Positions 41,134 to 49,449 of a DNA stretch of 64,000 nt are shown here, piece after piece (positions within the stretch are counted from its first letter, which is position 1; every line of letters starts with the position of its first letter). The position numbers and the translations under genes are program-made. Source of the stretch: Phycisphaerae bacterium (GTDB lineage Bacteria; Planctomycetota; Phycisphaerae; Phycisphaerales; UBA1924); the NCBI GenBank assembly GCA_016793805.1, contig JAEUIZ010000031.1:1-64000 (forward strand). Reading direction: 5' to 3'. The notes beneath the pieces were generated by a model. The model saw only the letters and a program-made list of their open reading frames with translations, had not been told where the DNA came from and made no database searches.

Positions 41134-42309
41134 GTGTTCCTCATCCGACAGGCCAAACTCGACGACGCCGCCACGCTCCTCAAACTGGCGAAGATGGTCC
41201 ACTTCATCAACCTCCCGGCCGATCGCGAGGTCATCACGTCCAAGATCCTGCGAAGCCGCGAGTGCTTCCGCCGCGCCGCCGGCGTCGCCGACGCCACGCC
41301 GGATCAGCCCTCCGCGTCCCGCAACGGCGCGATCCTGGGCCTTTCCGCTTCCCGCTCCGACCTCTTCATGCTCGTCCTCGAGGACGCCGACTCGGGCGCC
41401 TGCCTCGGGTCGTCCCAGATCATCTCGCGCATGGGCGGCCCGGGGAACCCCAACTTCTCCATGCGACTCACCCGACGCGACTTCTTCAGCCAGAGCCTCC
41501 AGACCGGCACCAGCCACGTCGTCGCCCGCCTCCACGCCGACGAGTCCGGGCCCACCGAGATCGGCGGGCTCATCCTCCAGCCCGCCTCGCGCGGGCACCG
41601 CCTCGGGCGATTCCTCAGTTTCGTCCGCTTCCACCTCATCGCCCTTCACCGCCACCTCTTCGCCGACCGCGTCATCGCCGAGATGATGGGCCCGCTCTCC
41701 GCCGACGGCCGCAGCCCCCTCTGGGAGTTCTTCGGCCGCCGATTCATCCCCCTCTCCTACACCGAGGCCGATTCCCACTGTCAGCGCTCCCGCGAGTTCA
41801 TCTCCGCCCTCCTCCCCGCCGAGGACATCTACCTCTCCCTCCTGCCCCCGGAGGCCCGCGACGTGGTTGGACGAGTGGGCGAGGAGACCGTCCCCGCGCG
41901 GGCCATGCTCGAGCGCCTGGGGTTCACCTGCAAGGACCTCGTCGATCCCTTCGACGGTGGCCCGCACCTCGAGGCCAGCACCGACGACATCTCGATCGTC
42001 CGCAACACCCGCCGCGCCATCCTCGCCGGCCACGCCGCCGAGTTCGACCGCGAGGGCATCGTCAGCCATCTCAGCGACGACGGCGAGTTCCGCGCGATCC
42101 AGACGCCCTTCGCTCTCGCGGGCGACCAGATCCGCCTCCCGCGCGACGCCATCGGGCAACTCGAGTGGAAGCCCGGCCTGGCCTTGGGCGTCACGCCCTA
42201 CGAGGCCGCGCGCAAGCGAGCCCCGCAGAAGACGACCCGCACCGCCGAGCCCAAGCCGCCCGCCAAGCCCGCGACGAAGCGTCCCGCGCGACGCAAGGAG
42301 CGCGCGTGA
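41134..42309 (+). CDS. Arginine/ornithine N-succinyltransferase-like protein (AstA family)
   Basis: A 391-residue GNAT-fold protein matching AstA from FLIRQAKLDDAATLLKLAKM through FINLPADREVI, LFMLVLEDADSG, EIGGLILQPASRGHRLGRFL (CoA loop) and VIAEMMGPLSADGRSPLWEF to the C-terminal DPFDGGPHLEAST. AstA succinylates the alpha-amino group of arginine or ornithine. Length is somewhat over the usual 340 owing to a Lys/Pro/Ala-rich tail (KPPAKPATKRPARRKE). The start is a GTG. The stop overlaps the downstream GTG start by four bases, so it is coupled to the AstD-like gene. Confidence 0.87.
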   Translation: MFLIRQAKLDDAATLLKLAKMVHFINLPADREVITSKILRSRECFRRAAGVADATPDQPSASRNGAILGLSASRSDLFMLVLEDADSGACLGSSQIISRMGGPGNPNFSMRLTRRDFFSQSLQTGTSHVVARLHADESGPTEIGGLILQPASRGHRLGRFLSFVRFHLIALHRHLFADRVIAEMMGPLSADGRSPLWEFFGRRFIPLSYTEADSHCQRSREFISALLPAEDIYLSLLPPEARDVVGRVGEETVPARAMLERLGFTCKDLVDPFDGGPHLEASTDDISIVRNTRRAILAGHAAEFDREGIVSHLSDDGEFRAIQTPFALAGDQIRLPRDAIGQLEWKPGLALGVTPYEAARKRAPQKTTRTAEPKPPAKPATKRPARRKERA

Positions 42310-43832
42310 TCGTCGGACCAGCCGCCGATCTCGTCGGCGAGCGATGGATCAGTCTGGGCGGCCCGAGTCCGACGCTCGTCTCGCGCTCGCCCGCCGATCC
42401 CTCGCGCATCATCTGGGCCGGCTCGCCGCGTGCCGCGCACGTCGATCCGGCCGTCGCCGCCGCCCGCGCCGCGTTCCCAGCATGGTCGGCGTGGCCCCGC
42501 GAGCGTCGCTTCGCCGTCCTTCGCCGGTTCGCCGATCTCTGCAAGGCCCGCGCCGACGCCGTCGCCTCAGCCATCACCGACGAGGTCGGCAAGCCGCTCT
42601 GGGATTCGGCCACCGAGGCCGCCGCCCTCGCCGCCAAGGTCGAGATCACCCTCGACGAGTCCGGCCCGCTCCGCCGCGTCGCCGACTTCGAGATCGACGC
42701 GGGCTCAGGCCGGCGCGGCCTCTGCTGGTTTCGGCCCCACGGCGTCTTGGCCGTCCTCGGGCCCTTCAACTTCCCCGCCCACCTGCCCAACGGGCACATC
42801 ATCCCCGCCCTCGCCATGGGCAACACCGTCGTCTTCAAACCCAGCGACAAGGCTCCCGCCGTCGGGCAACTGCTCGCCGAACTCCTCCTCGAAGCCCTCG
42901 ACGCCGAGAGCGCCCCGCCGGGCGTCCTGAACCTCGTCCACGGCGGCGCGGATGTCGCCTCCGCCCTCGTCGGTCACGACGACCTCGACGGCATCCTCTT
43001 CACCGGCTCGTTCCCCGTCGGCCGCGCCATCATGCAGGCCAACCTCGACCGCCCAGGCCGAATCCTCGCGCTTGAAATGGGCGGGAACAACGCCGCGATC
43101 GTGCTGCCCGACGCCGATCTTCGCCAGGCCGCCGTCGAGTGCGCCCGCTCCGCCTTCATCAGCACGGGCCAGCGTTGCACCTGCACCCGTCGCCTGATCG
43201 TCCACGAGGCCGTCGCCGACCGCTTCATCCCGCTGCTCGCCAAGATCACCTCGAACCTGATCGTCGGCGACCCTCGCTCCCCGCACCCCGTATTCATGGG
43301 CCCGATCATCAGCGCCGCCGCGCGCGATTCGGTCCTCGCCTTCCAGTCCCGCGCCGTCGCGTCGGGCGCCGAGACCATCGCCGCCGCCCGAGCCCTCGAT
43401 CGCCCGGGCCACTTCCTCTCTCCCGGCATCCTCCGCGTCGATCGCTTCACGCTCGACGAGTCCGCGCCCGGCGGCGACGCCGAGGTCTTCGGGCCGCTCC
43501 TTCGCCTTAGCCTCGCCCCTTCGTTCGACGACGCCCTCGACCAGGCCAACACCACGCGCTTCGGGCTCGCGGCCTCGGTCTTCACGCGCGACCCCGCCGC
43601 CATCGACCGCTTCCGAAGGCTCGCCCGCGCCGGGTGCGTCAACATCAACTCCGGCACCGCCGGCGCCAGCAGCAAACTCCCCTTCGGGGGGCTCGGTCGC
43701 TCCGGCAATCACCGCCCCGCCGGCGCTTTCTCCATCGACTACTGCGCCTATCCCGTCGCCGGTCTCGTCGAGCCGGGCTCGGCCGCCCAGATCCCGCCCG
43801 GCATGCGCGTCGACGACGCCTGGCTCACGTAG
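42306..43832 (+). CDS. astD: Succinylglutamate-semialdehyde dehydrogenase-like (AstD family)
   Basis: A 508-residue ALDH-superfamily protein of the AstD type. Landmarks are GVLAVLGPFNFPAHLPNGHI, FTGSFPVGRAIMQ, the base region ALEMGGNNAAIV (Glu near 257), the catalytic cysteine in STGQRCTCTRRL (near 288) and FGPLLRL. AstD oxidises N-succinylglutamate 5-semialdehyde to N-succinylglutamate with NAD. The GTG at 42306 overlaps the AstA-like stop (GTGA). The stop overlaps the end of the convergent anti-sigma gene by eight bases. Confidence 0.88.
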   Translation: MIVGPAADLVGERWISLGGPSPTLVSRSPADPSRIIWAGSPRAAHVDPAVAAARAAFPAWSAWPRERRFAVLRRFADLCKARADAVASAITDEVGKPLWDSATEAAALAAKVEITLDESGPLRRVADFEIDAGSGRRGLCWFRPHGVLAVLGPFNFPAHLPNGHIIPALAMGNTVVFKPSDKAPAVGQLLAELLLEALDAESAPPGVLNLVHGGADVASALVGHDDLDGILFTGSFPVGRAIMQANLDRPGRILALEMGGNNAAIVLPDADLRQAAVECARSAFISTGQRCTCTRRLIVHEAVADRFIPLLAKITSNLIVGDPRSPHPVFMGPIISAAARDSVLAFQSRAVASGAETIAAARALDRPGHFLSPGILRVDRFTLDESAPGGDAEVFGPLLRLSLAPSFDDALDQANTTRFGLAASVFTRDPAAIDRFRRLARAGCVNINSGTAGASSKLPFGGLGRSGNHRPAGAFSIDYCAYPVAGLVEPGSAAQIPPGMRVDDAWLT

Positions 43833-44097
43833 CCGGCTTCTGCTCCACCAGCGCCCGCTTCACCGCCGCCACGAAACCCGCCGGCACCTCCGGCCCCGGC
43901 GCGTCCTCCGTCGGCTTCAGCGCCGCCTTGCCCAGCGCCACCGTCCGGCGATAACTCTCCAGGTACGCCACGCACGACGGGCACACGCCCAGGTGCCGCT
44001 CAAACTCCCGCCGCGCCGACGCCTCCAGCGTCCCGTCGAGGTAGTCCGCGATGAAGTCGATCAACTGCCGACAGGTGATGTAAGGTTGGTTCGTCAC
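43825..44097 (-). CDS. Zinc-finger anti-sigma factor (zf-HC2)
   Basis: A 90-residue protein with the anti-sigma zinc motif HLGVCPSC in a helical context (CRQLIDFIADYLDGTLEASA...ESYRRTVALGKAAL). No membrane helix is visible, so it is probably a soluble ZAS-type redox or metal-sensing anti-sigma factor. The GTG start at 44097 overlaps the sigma stop (GTGA). It should bind and inhibit the adjacent ECF sigma. The stop overlaps the end of the astD-like gene on the other strand. Confidence 0.9.
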   Translation of the reverse strand: MTNQPYITCRQLIDFIADYLDGTLEASARREFERHLGVCPSCVAYLESYRRTVALGKAALKPTEDAPGPEVPAGFVAAVKRALVEQKPAT

Positions 44098-44717
44098 TCG
44101 CGCCCCCCGGCAAACGTCGGCTCCAGCAGCGTCCGCAGCGCCTGCCTCGCCCGGTGGAGCCGCGTCTTGACTGCCGCGGGCGTGAGCCCCAGCATCTCCG
44201 CCGTCTGCTCCGTGTCCAGTTCCTCGATGTCCCGCAGCATCAGCACCTCTCGATACGCCGCCGGCAACTCCTCGATCTTCTCCCGGACGAGGGCCCGCAG
44301 TTCCTCCGCTTCGATGCCGGCCGACGCCTCCGGTTTCCACGCCCGCGTCGGCGTCCGCTGGTGCCCGTCTTCCACAAACTGCGGGAGCAGGTCGTCCATC
44401 GACCGCTCCGGCCGACGCCGCCGCGTCCGCAATCGCATCAGGCACGCGTTCACACAGATCCGGTGCAGCCACGTCGACATCTGCGACCGCTCGTCGAACC
44501 GGTCCAGCGACTTGATCGCGCTCAGGTACGTCTCCTGCACCGCGTCCTGCGCGTCGTCCTCGCCCCCGAGCATCCGACGCGCCACCGCCAGCAGCCGCCC
44601 GCCCGTGAGCCGCACCAGTTCCTCGTATGCCGCCTCGTCGCCACGCCGAAGGCGCGCGACAAGTCCCTCCACGGCTCCGTCCGGCGTCGCTTCCACACTC
44701 GGCAGCGTACCCGACAT
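44094..44717 (-). CDS. ECF RNA polymerase sigma factor
   Basis: A 207-residue extracytoplasmic-function sigma-70. Region 2 is seen in DAQDAVQETYLSAIKSLDRF and WLHRICVNACLMRLRTRRRR, and region 4 in LPAAYREVLMLRDIEELD followed by the helix-turn-helix TEQTAEMLGLTPAAVKTRLH. The ATG at 44717 follows GGGAGCGACG; an ATG at 44753 is possible. It forms a sigma/anti-sigma pair with the downstream zf-HC2 gene. The SulP gene lies 86 bases upstream on the same strand. Target promoters cannot be inferred. Confidence 0.93.
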   Translation of the reverse strand: MSGTLPSVEATPDGAVEGLVARLRRGDEAAYEELVRLTGGRLLAVARRMLGGEDDAQDAVQETYLSAIKSLDRFDERSQMSTWLHRICVNACLMRLRTRRRRPERSMDDLLPQFVEDGHQRTPTRAWKPEASAGIEAEELRALVREKIEELPAAYREVLMLRDIEELDTEQTAEMLGLTPAAVKTRLHRARQALRTLLEPTFAGGRE

Positions 44718-44803
44718 CGTCGCTCCCAGTCGCGGCCCAGGGATCGGACGCATCTCTCACGCCCAGCCGCTAACCCCGTGGATGCCCCTCCAGACCTCGG
44801 GTT

Positions 44804-46615
44804 TCACCTCGACGAGGGCGATTCGATTCGCGCCTCCGCAACCCCCGGCTCCACGATCCGCCGCGCCGCCGCCAGCGCGTCGTCCAGGTTCTCGAAGATG
44901 TGCTCCAGCCCGATCGCGGTGTCCAGCCCCGCACGCACCATCTCGAACATCGGCTGCGCGTGAACCCCGCCCAGCAGCAAGACGATCCCCTGCCGCTTGC
45001 ACTTCATCCGAAACTCGTCCAGCGCGTGCAGCCCCGTCGCGTCGATGTGCGGGACGTACCGCATCCGCAGGATGAACACCCGCGGCGGCCGCTCGAACTG
45101 GTTCAGCGTGTCCTTCAGCCGATCCGCCACCCCGAAGAAGAACGGGCCGTTGATCTCGAACACCTCCACCCCAGTCGGCACCCGCTTGCTCCTCACCTCG
45201 CCCGGGTCCTTGGGGTCCGCCGCCTCCGACTCCTGCCCCTCCGCGATCTCCTCGCGCACCCCCGCGATGTTCGAGACGTCCGCCATGCGCTTCATGAACA
45301 GCAGCGACGCCAGCACCATCCCCACGCCCACGCCCATCGTCAGGTCCGCGAACACCGTCAGCCCGAACGTCGTCAGCAGCACCAGCACGTCGTTCCGCGG
45401 CGCCCGCAGGAGCGCCCGGAAGTGGTCGATCTCCGAGATGTTCCACGCCACCAGCAGCAGCACCGCCGCCAGCGTCGAGAGCGGGATCAACTTCGCCAGC
45501 GGCGCCAGCGCCAGCATGAACGCCAGCAGGATCGCCGCGTGCAGCATCCCCGCGATCGGCGTCCGCCCGCCCGCCTTGATGTTCGCCACCGTCCGCGCGA
45601 TCGCACCCGTCGCCGGGAGCCCGAAGAAGAACGTGCTCGCCACGTTCGCCACGCCCTGCGCCACCAGTTCCTGGTCCGACTTGTGGCGTTGGCCGGTCAT
45701 CCCGTCCGCCACCACCGCCGACAGCAGGCTCTCGATCGCGCACAACAGCGCGATCGTCGTCGCCGCCGGGATCAACTCCCGGATCAGTTCCAGGTCGATC
45801 CGCGGCAGATGCGGCGGGGGCAGCGAGTGCGGGATGCCCCCGAACCGAGACCCGATCGTCTCCACCATCCCGCCCGCGGCCTTGTCCCACCCCAGCACCC
45901 GAATCGCCACCACCGACAGCACCACCGCCACGATCGCCCCGGGAAGCCGCGGCACAAACCGTCGCACCACGATCAGCACCGCCAGCGATCCCACCCCGAT
46001 CCCCGCCGAGTGCCAGTTGATGGTCCCGATGTGCTCGCCCAGAACCCGCAACTTGGGCACGAAATCCGCCGGGAGCGAGAGGGCCGCCCCGTCCATCGCC
46101 GTCAGGCCCAGGAAGTCGCGAATCTGCGAGGCCACGATCGTCACCGCGATCCCCGCCGTGAACCCCGTCGTCACCGGGTACGGGATGAACTTGATCAGTT
46201 GCCCGAATCGGAACACCCCCATCAGGATCACGATCACGCCCGCCATCAGCGTCGCCGTCGCGAGACCCTCGTACCCGTGCGTCGCGGCAATCGAGAACAC
46301 GATCGGGATGAACGCCGCCGTCGGGCCGCCGACCTGCACCCGGCTCCCGCCCAGCGCCGAGATCAGGAACCCCGCCACCACCGCCGTGTACAGCCCCATC
46401 GCCGGCGGGCTGAGCCACGGGTGCGCCTGCTTCAGCGCGTCCGCCACCGCGCCCGGCACGCTCGCGATCCCCAGCGCCATCGCCAACGGCAGCGCGATGA
46501 TCGCCACCGTCAGCCCCGCCGCCGCGTCCGCTGCGAACCGGCGCAGCGAGTAGCCCTCGCGCAACGTCACGATGAGTTTGGGCGTGTACCTCGACACCAG
46601 CGGGACTCTGGACAA
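44804..46615 (-). CDS. SulP-family anion transporter with STAS domain
   Basis: A 603-residue transporter with the SulP core: 12-14 membrane segments beginning DAAAGLTVAIIALPLAMALG, the signature VVAGFLISALGGSRVQVGGP and the later LFFGLPATGAIARTVANIKA. A cytosolic STAS domain occupies about residues 470-590 (RVFILRMRYVPHIDATGLHAL). Members move sulfate, bicarbonate or other anions; substrate cannot be assigned. A charged linker (EEIAEGQESEAADPKDPGE) between membrane part and STAS is long. It may lie in one transcript with the downstream ECF pair. Confidence 0.92.
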   Translation of the reverse strand: MSRVPLVSRYTPKLIVTLREGYSLRRFAADAAAGLTVAIIALPLAMALGIASVPGAVADALKQAHPWLSPPAMGLYTAVVAGFLISALGGSRVQVGGPTAAFIPIVFSIAATHGYEGLATATLMAGVIVILMGVFRFGQLIKFIPYPVTTGFTAGIAVTIVASQIRDFLGLTAMDGAALSLPADFVPKLRVLGEHIGTINWHSAGIGVGSLAVLIVVRRFVPRLPGAIVAVVLSVVAIRVLGWDKAAGGMVETIGSRFGGIPHSLPPPHLPRIDLELIRELIPAATTIALLCAIESLLSAVVADGMTGQRHKSDQELVAQGVANVASTFFFGLPATGAIARTVANIKAGGRTPIAGMLHAAILLAFMLALAPLAKLIPLSTLAAVLLLVAWNISEIDHFRALLRAPRNDVLVLLTTFGLTVFADLTMGVGVGMVLASLLFMKRMADVSNIAGVREEIAEGQESEAADPKDPGEVRSKRVPTGVEVFEINGPFFFGVADRLKDTLNQFERPPRVFILRMRYVPHIDATGLHALDEFRMKCKRQGIVLLLGGVHAQPMFEMVRAGLDTAIGLEHIFENLDDALAAARRIVEPGVAEARIESPSSR

Positions 46616-46683
46616 CTCTATCGGCTATCGCCCTCGCGGTCCATGACCCACCGCGACGCGCGGCCGCCGCCCGCCCCGCCCCG

Positions 46684-47802
46684 CTACTTCGCCGCCTTGT
46701 AGAACGGCAGTTTCGTCACCTTCCCCTCGAGTTCGCCCCGCCCCGTATCGATGCGAAGCACGCCCCCCGGCTCGGTCGCCTCGATGTCCACCAGCGCCAT
46801 CGCGATCGCGTGCCCCAGCGTCGGGCTCAGGCACCCCGACGTCACCTCGCCCACCTTCACGCCGTTGCGCAGCACCGCGTTCCCCTGCCGTGCCGTTCGC
46901 TTGCCGTCGATCGCGATTCCCACCAGCCGGCGCTTCGGCCCTCCCGCCTCCATCGTCCGCTTCAGCGCCTCCATCCCCACGAACACCTCGGCCTTCTCGC
47001 CCTGGTCCTTGTCCAAACTGATCGCGAAGTCCACCCCGCACTCGAGCGCATTGGTCTCCTCGCCCAACTCGTGCCCATACAGCGGCATCCCCGCCTCCAG
47101 CCGCAGCGTGTCCCGCGCCCCCAGCCCCGCCGGCCTGACCAGCGCCCCCTCCTTCCTCATGTCCACGTCCTTGAGCAGCAGCGTCATCGCGATCCCCACC
47201 ATCCCCGCCGGCAGGATCGCCTCCACCCCGTCCTCGCCCGTGTACCCCGTCCGGCTCACGATCAGTTTCAGCACCATCAGGTTCTTCACCGCGAACCGAT
47301 ACCGCTTGAGCGTCGGGATCTCCTTGCTGAACTTGGAGACCAGCTCCATCACCTTCGGGCCCTGCAGCGCCACCATCGCCGTGCCCGTGGTCTGGTCGTC
47401 GATCTTCACGCCCAGGTCCCCGCGAACCTGCTCGAAGTGCCCCAGCAGTTTCTCGCGGTTCGAGGCGTTCACCACCACCAGGAACTCGTCCTCGTCCATC
47501 CGGTACACGATCACGTCGTCCCGCACCCCGCCCCGCTCGTTGCACACGAGCGAGTATCGGCACTGCCCCGCCGTCATGTCGCTGATCCGCCGCGTGCACA
47601 GCCGCTCCAGGAACCGCCGCGCGTGCCGACCCGTCACCTTCACACGCCCCATGTGCGAGACGTCAAACAACCCGCCCGAGGTCCGCACCTGGTGGTGCTC
47701 CTCGTGGATGCCCGTGTACATCATGGGCATCTCCCACCCCGCAAACTCGACCATCTTCGCGCCGGCTTCGACGTGAAACTTGTGCAGGGGCGTGCGCAGC
47801 AC
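46684..47802 (-). CDS. gcvT: Glycine cleavage system T protein (aminomethyltransferase)
   Basis: GcvT transfers the methylene group from aminomethyl-GcvH to tetrahydrofolate and releases ammonia. The 372-residue protein starts TPLHKFHVEAGAKMVEFAGW and has the folate region GGLFDVSHMGRVKVTG, SRTGYTGEDGVEAI and LGARDTLRLEAGMPLYG. Length is normal. Unlike many genomes, gcvH and gcvP do not follow, so it is an orphan here. No glycine riboswitch is found in the 84 bases upstream. Confidence 0.94.
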   Translation of the reverse strand: MLRTPLHKFHVEAGAKMVEFAGWEMPMMYTGIHEEHHQVRTSGGLFDVSHMGRVKVTGRHARRFLERLCTRRISDMTAGQCRYSLVCNERGGVRDDVIVYRMDEDEFLVVVNASNREKLLGHFEQVRGDLGVKIDDQTTGTAMVALQGPKVMELVSKFSKEIPTLKRYRFAVKNLMVLKLIVSRTGYTGEDGVEAILPAGMVGIAMTLLLKDVDMRKEGALVRPAGLGARDTLRLEAGMPLYGHELGEETNALECGVDFAISLDKDQGEKAEVFVGMEALKRTMEAGGPKRRLVGIAIDGKRTARQGNAVLRNGVKVGEVTSGCLSPTLGHAIAMALVDIEATEPGGVLRIDTGRGELEGKVTKLPFYKAAK

Positions 47803-47886
47803 CGCGGTCCTCCTCAGCGGGCGTCGCGGCCTTCGCCGACTGCCCTGGGCGAACGCAACGCTATCCCCCCCGACCCGCCGGCTCCA

Positions 47887-48726
47887 TCACGTCCACGGGC
47901 CATTGTCGATCAGCCGCGTCCCGCCGCTCCACGCCGCCACCAGCGCCCGACCAGGCCGCCCGCTCACCATCGGCCCCAGCGTCTCGGCGTCGCGCACCAC
48001 CGCGTACTCCACGCGCAACCCCGCCAGTTCCTCCGCCATCGCTCGCTCGGCCTCCTCCACCGCGCTCCCTCCCCGCGCCCGCGCCAGCGCCCGCGGGATC
48101 GCCAGCGCCATCCGCCGCGCCTCGGGCGACAGGAATCGGTTCCGGCTCGACATCGCCAGCCCGTCCGCGTCGCGCACCGTCGCGTGCGCCACGATCCGCA
48201 CCCCCGCCGGCCCGCGCGCCGACTCCATCGCCCGCACCACCTGCAACTGCTGCCAGTCCTTCTCCCCAAACACCGCCGCGCGCGACCCCGTCACCGCGAA
48301 CAGCCGCGCCACCACCTGGCACACCCCCGCGAAGTGCCCAGGCCGAAACGCGTCCTCCAGCCCCGGCTCCGTCGCCACCTTCGGCAGCGCCGGCACCGCC
48401 ACCGTCTCCCCCCTCGGATACATCGCCTCCTCGCTCGGCGCGAACACCGCGTCCGCACCCGCCCCGGCACAGATCGCCGCGTCCGCCTCCAGCGTCCTCG
48501 GATACCGCGCCAGGTCCCCGGGGTCGTTGAACTGCGTCGGGTTCACGAACACGCTCACCACGCACCCGCCCCAGCCGCCCGCACGCGACTCTTCCGCCCC
48601 GCGCGCGACCAGCGCCGCGTGCCCCGCGTGCAGCGCCCCCATCGTCGGGACCAGCACCGTCGGCGCGCGACGCGACGCCGTCCACTTCGCCAACTCTGCC
48701 ACGTCTCGGATCACTTCCACGACCAA
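47887..48726 (-). CDS. panC: Pantothenate synthetase (PanC)
   Basis: PanC joins pantoate and beta-alanine with ATP to make pantothenate. The 279-residue protein has the HIGH-like motif VPTMGALHAGHAALV, SVFVNPTQFNDPGDLARYPR, the lid motif FGEKDWQQLQVVR and MSSRNRFLSPEAR, all diagnostic. It follows a PilZ-like gene with a 24-base gap on the same strand. panB and panD are not in the window. Confidence 0.95.
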   Translation of the reverse strand: MVVEVIRDVAELAKWTASRRAPTVLVPTMGALHAGHAALVARGAEESRAGGWGGCVVSVFVNPTQFNDPGDLARYPRTLEADAAICAGAGADAVFAPSEEAMYPRGETVAVPALPKVATEPGLEDAFRPGHFAGVCQVVARLFAVTGSRAAVFGEKDWQQLQVVRAMESARGPAGVRIVAHATVRDADGLAMSSRNRFLSPEARRMALAIPRALARARGGSAVEEAERAMAEELAGLRVEYAVVRDAETLGPMVSGRPGRALVAAWSGGTRLIDNGPWT

Positions 48727-48750
48727 GGGTCCGGCCCGCGCCGCGCCGCG

Positions 48751-49230
48751 TCAAGTCCCCCCGCGTCCGCGCTCCCTCGTCGCCGCTCGACCGCCCGCGC
48801 CGCCCCGGCTCGACAGCCACGCCGAAACCTCCGCTCGCTCGGGCACTCGCAGCAACTCCAACTCCACCCGGTACTGCCCCTCCCCGTCGTACTCGCACGC
48901 CGCCACCTGCCCAAACAGCGGCAGCGGCGTGTCGTCGATCAGGTGCACCGCCACCAGCACGCGCCGACCCTGGTAGCACATCCGCCGCGAGCGGAACACC
49001 AGGTGCGACCGCCCCAACTCCCGCCCGCGCGCCGCCCACGCCGGGCCAGGCCTGTCCCGATCATCCAACTCGCACACGTCCAACTCCGCGTCAAACTTCG
49101 ATGCCGACGGCTCCTGCTTCCGCTCCACAGCCCGCGGGGGAGGCGGCGGCTCCATCGGCTCGTCCTCACCAAGGAACGACACCGAAGGCGGAGGCGGCGA
49201 CCAACGCGACGATTTCGGACGTGCTTCCAT
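48751..49230 (-). CDS. PilZ-like domain protein
   Basis: A 159-residue protein. After a Pro/Glu-rich N-terminus (SPPPPSVSFL, MEPPPPPRAVERK) comes a beta-barrel-like domain (GRELGRSHLVFRSRRMCYQG, VLVAVHLIDDTPLPLFGQVA, CEYDGEGQYRVELELLRVP). It resembles PilZ domains, but the canonical RxxxR and DxSxxG cyclic-di-GMP contacts are weak (RELGRSHLVF). The ATG at 49230 is a best guess; the frame stays open upstream. It lies directly before panC, with which it probably shares a promoter in 49231-49449. Confidence 0.6.
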   Translation of the reverse strand: MEARPKSSRWSPPPPSVSFLGEDEPMEPPPPPRAVERKQEPSASKFDAELDVCELDDRDRPGPAWAARGRELGRSHLVFRSRRMCYQGRRVLVAVHLIDDTPLPLFGQVAACEYDGEGQYRVELELLRVPERAEVSAWLSSRGGAGGRAATRERGRGGT

Positions 49231-49449
49231 GGTCCGGCCCGAGAACAACGCGCCCATTCCCACTGCCCCCTTCCCGCGCCCGTCTCTCTCCCCCGACTCC
49301 TCCCATCGGCTCACACGACCCCGCTCCCCGTGACCAGAACCCTTGCACCGTCCCGGCCTACCGCACGCCCCCGCACAGGCCGCGCGCGCCAACCGGCTCG
49401 ACCCGCCACCCCGTGTATGGGACCTCCACGCCCCGCTCTACCATCCCGC

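Noticed and set aside
47803-47886. Glycine riboswitch upstream of gcvT
   Set aside because: Only 84 bases separate it from panC and no tandem aptamer motif is seen.
46810-49449. Open frame on the plus strand running through gcvT and panC into the desulfurase
   Set aside because: The translation before residue 880 is Arg/Pro/His-rich without any motif and is antisense to gcvT and panC; only the last 413 codons are the desulfurase.
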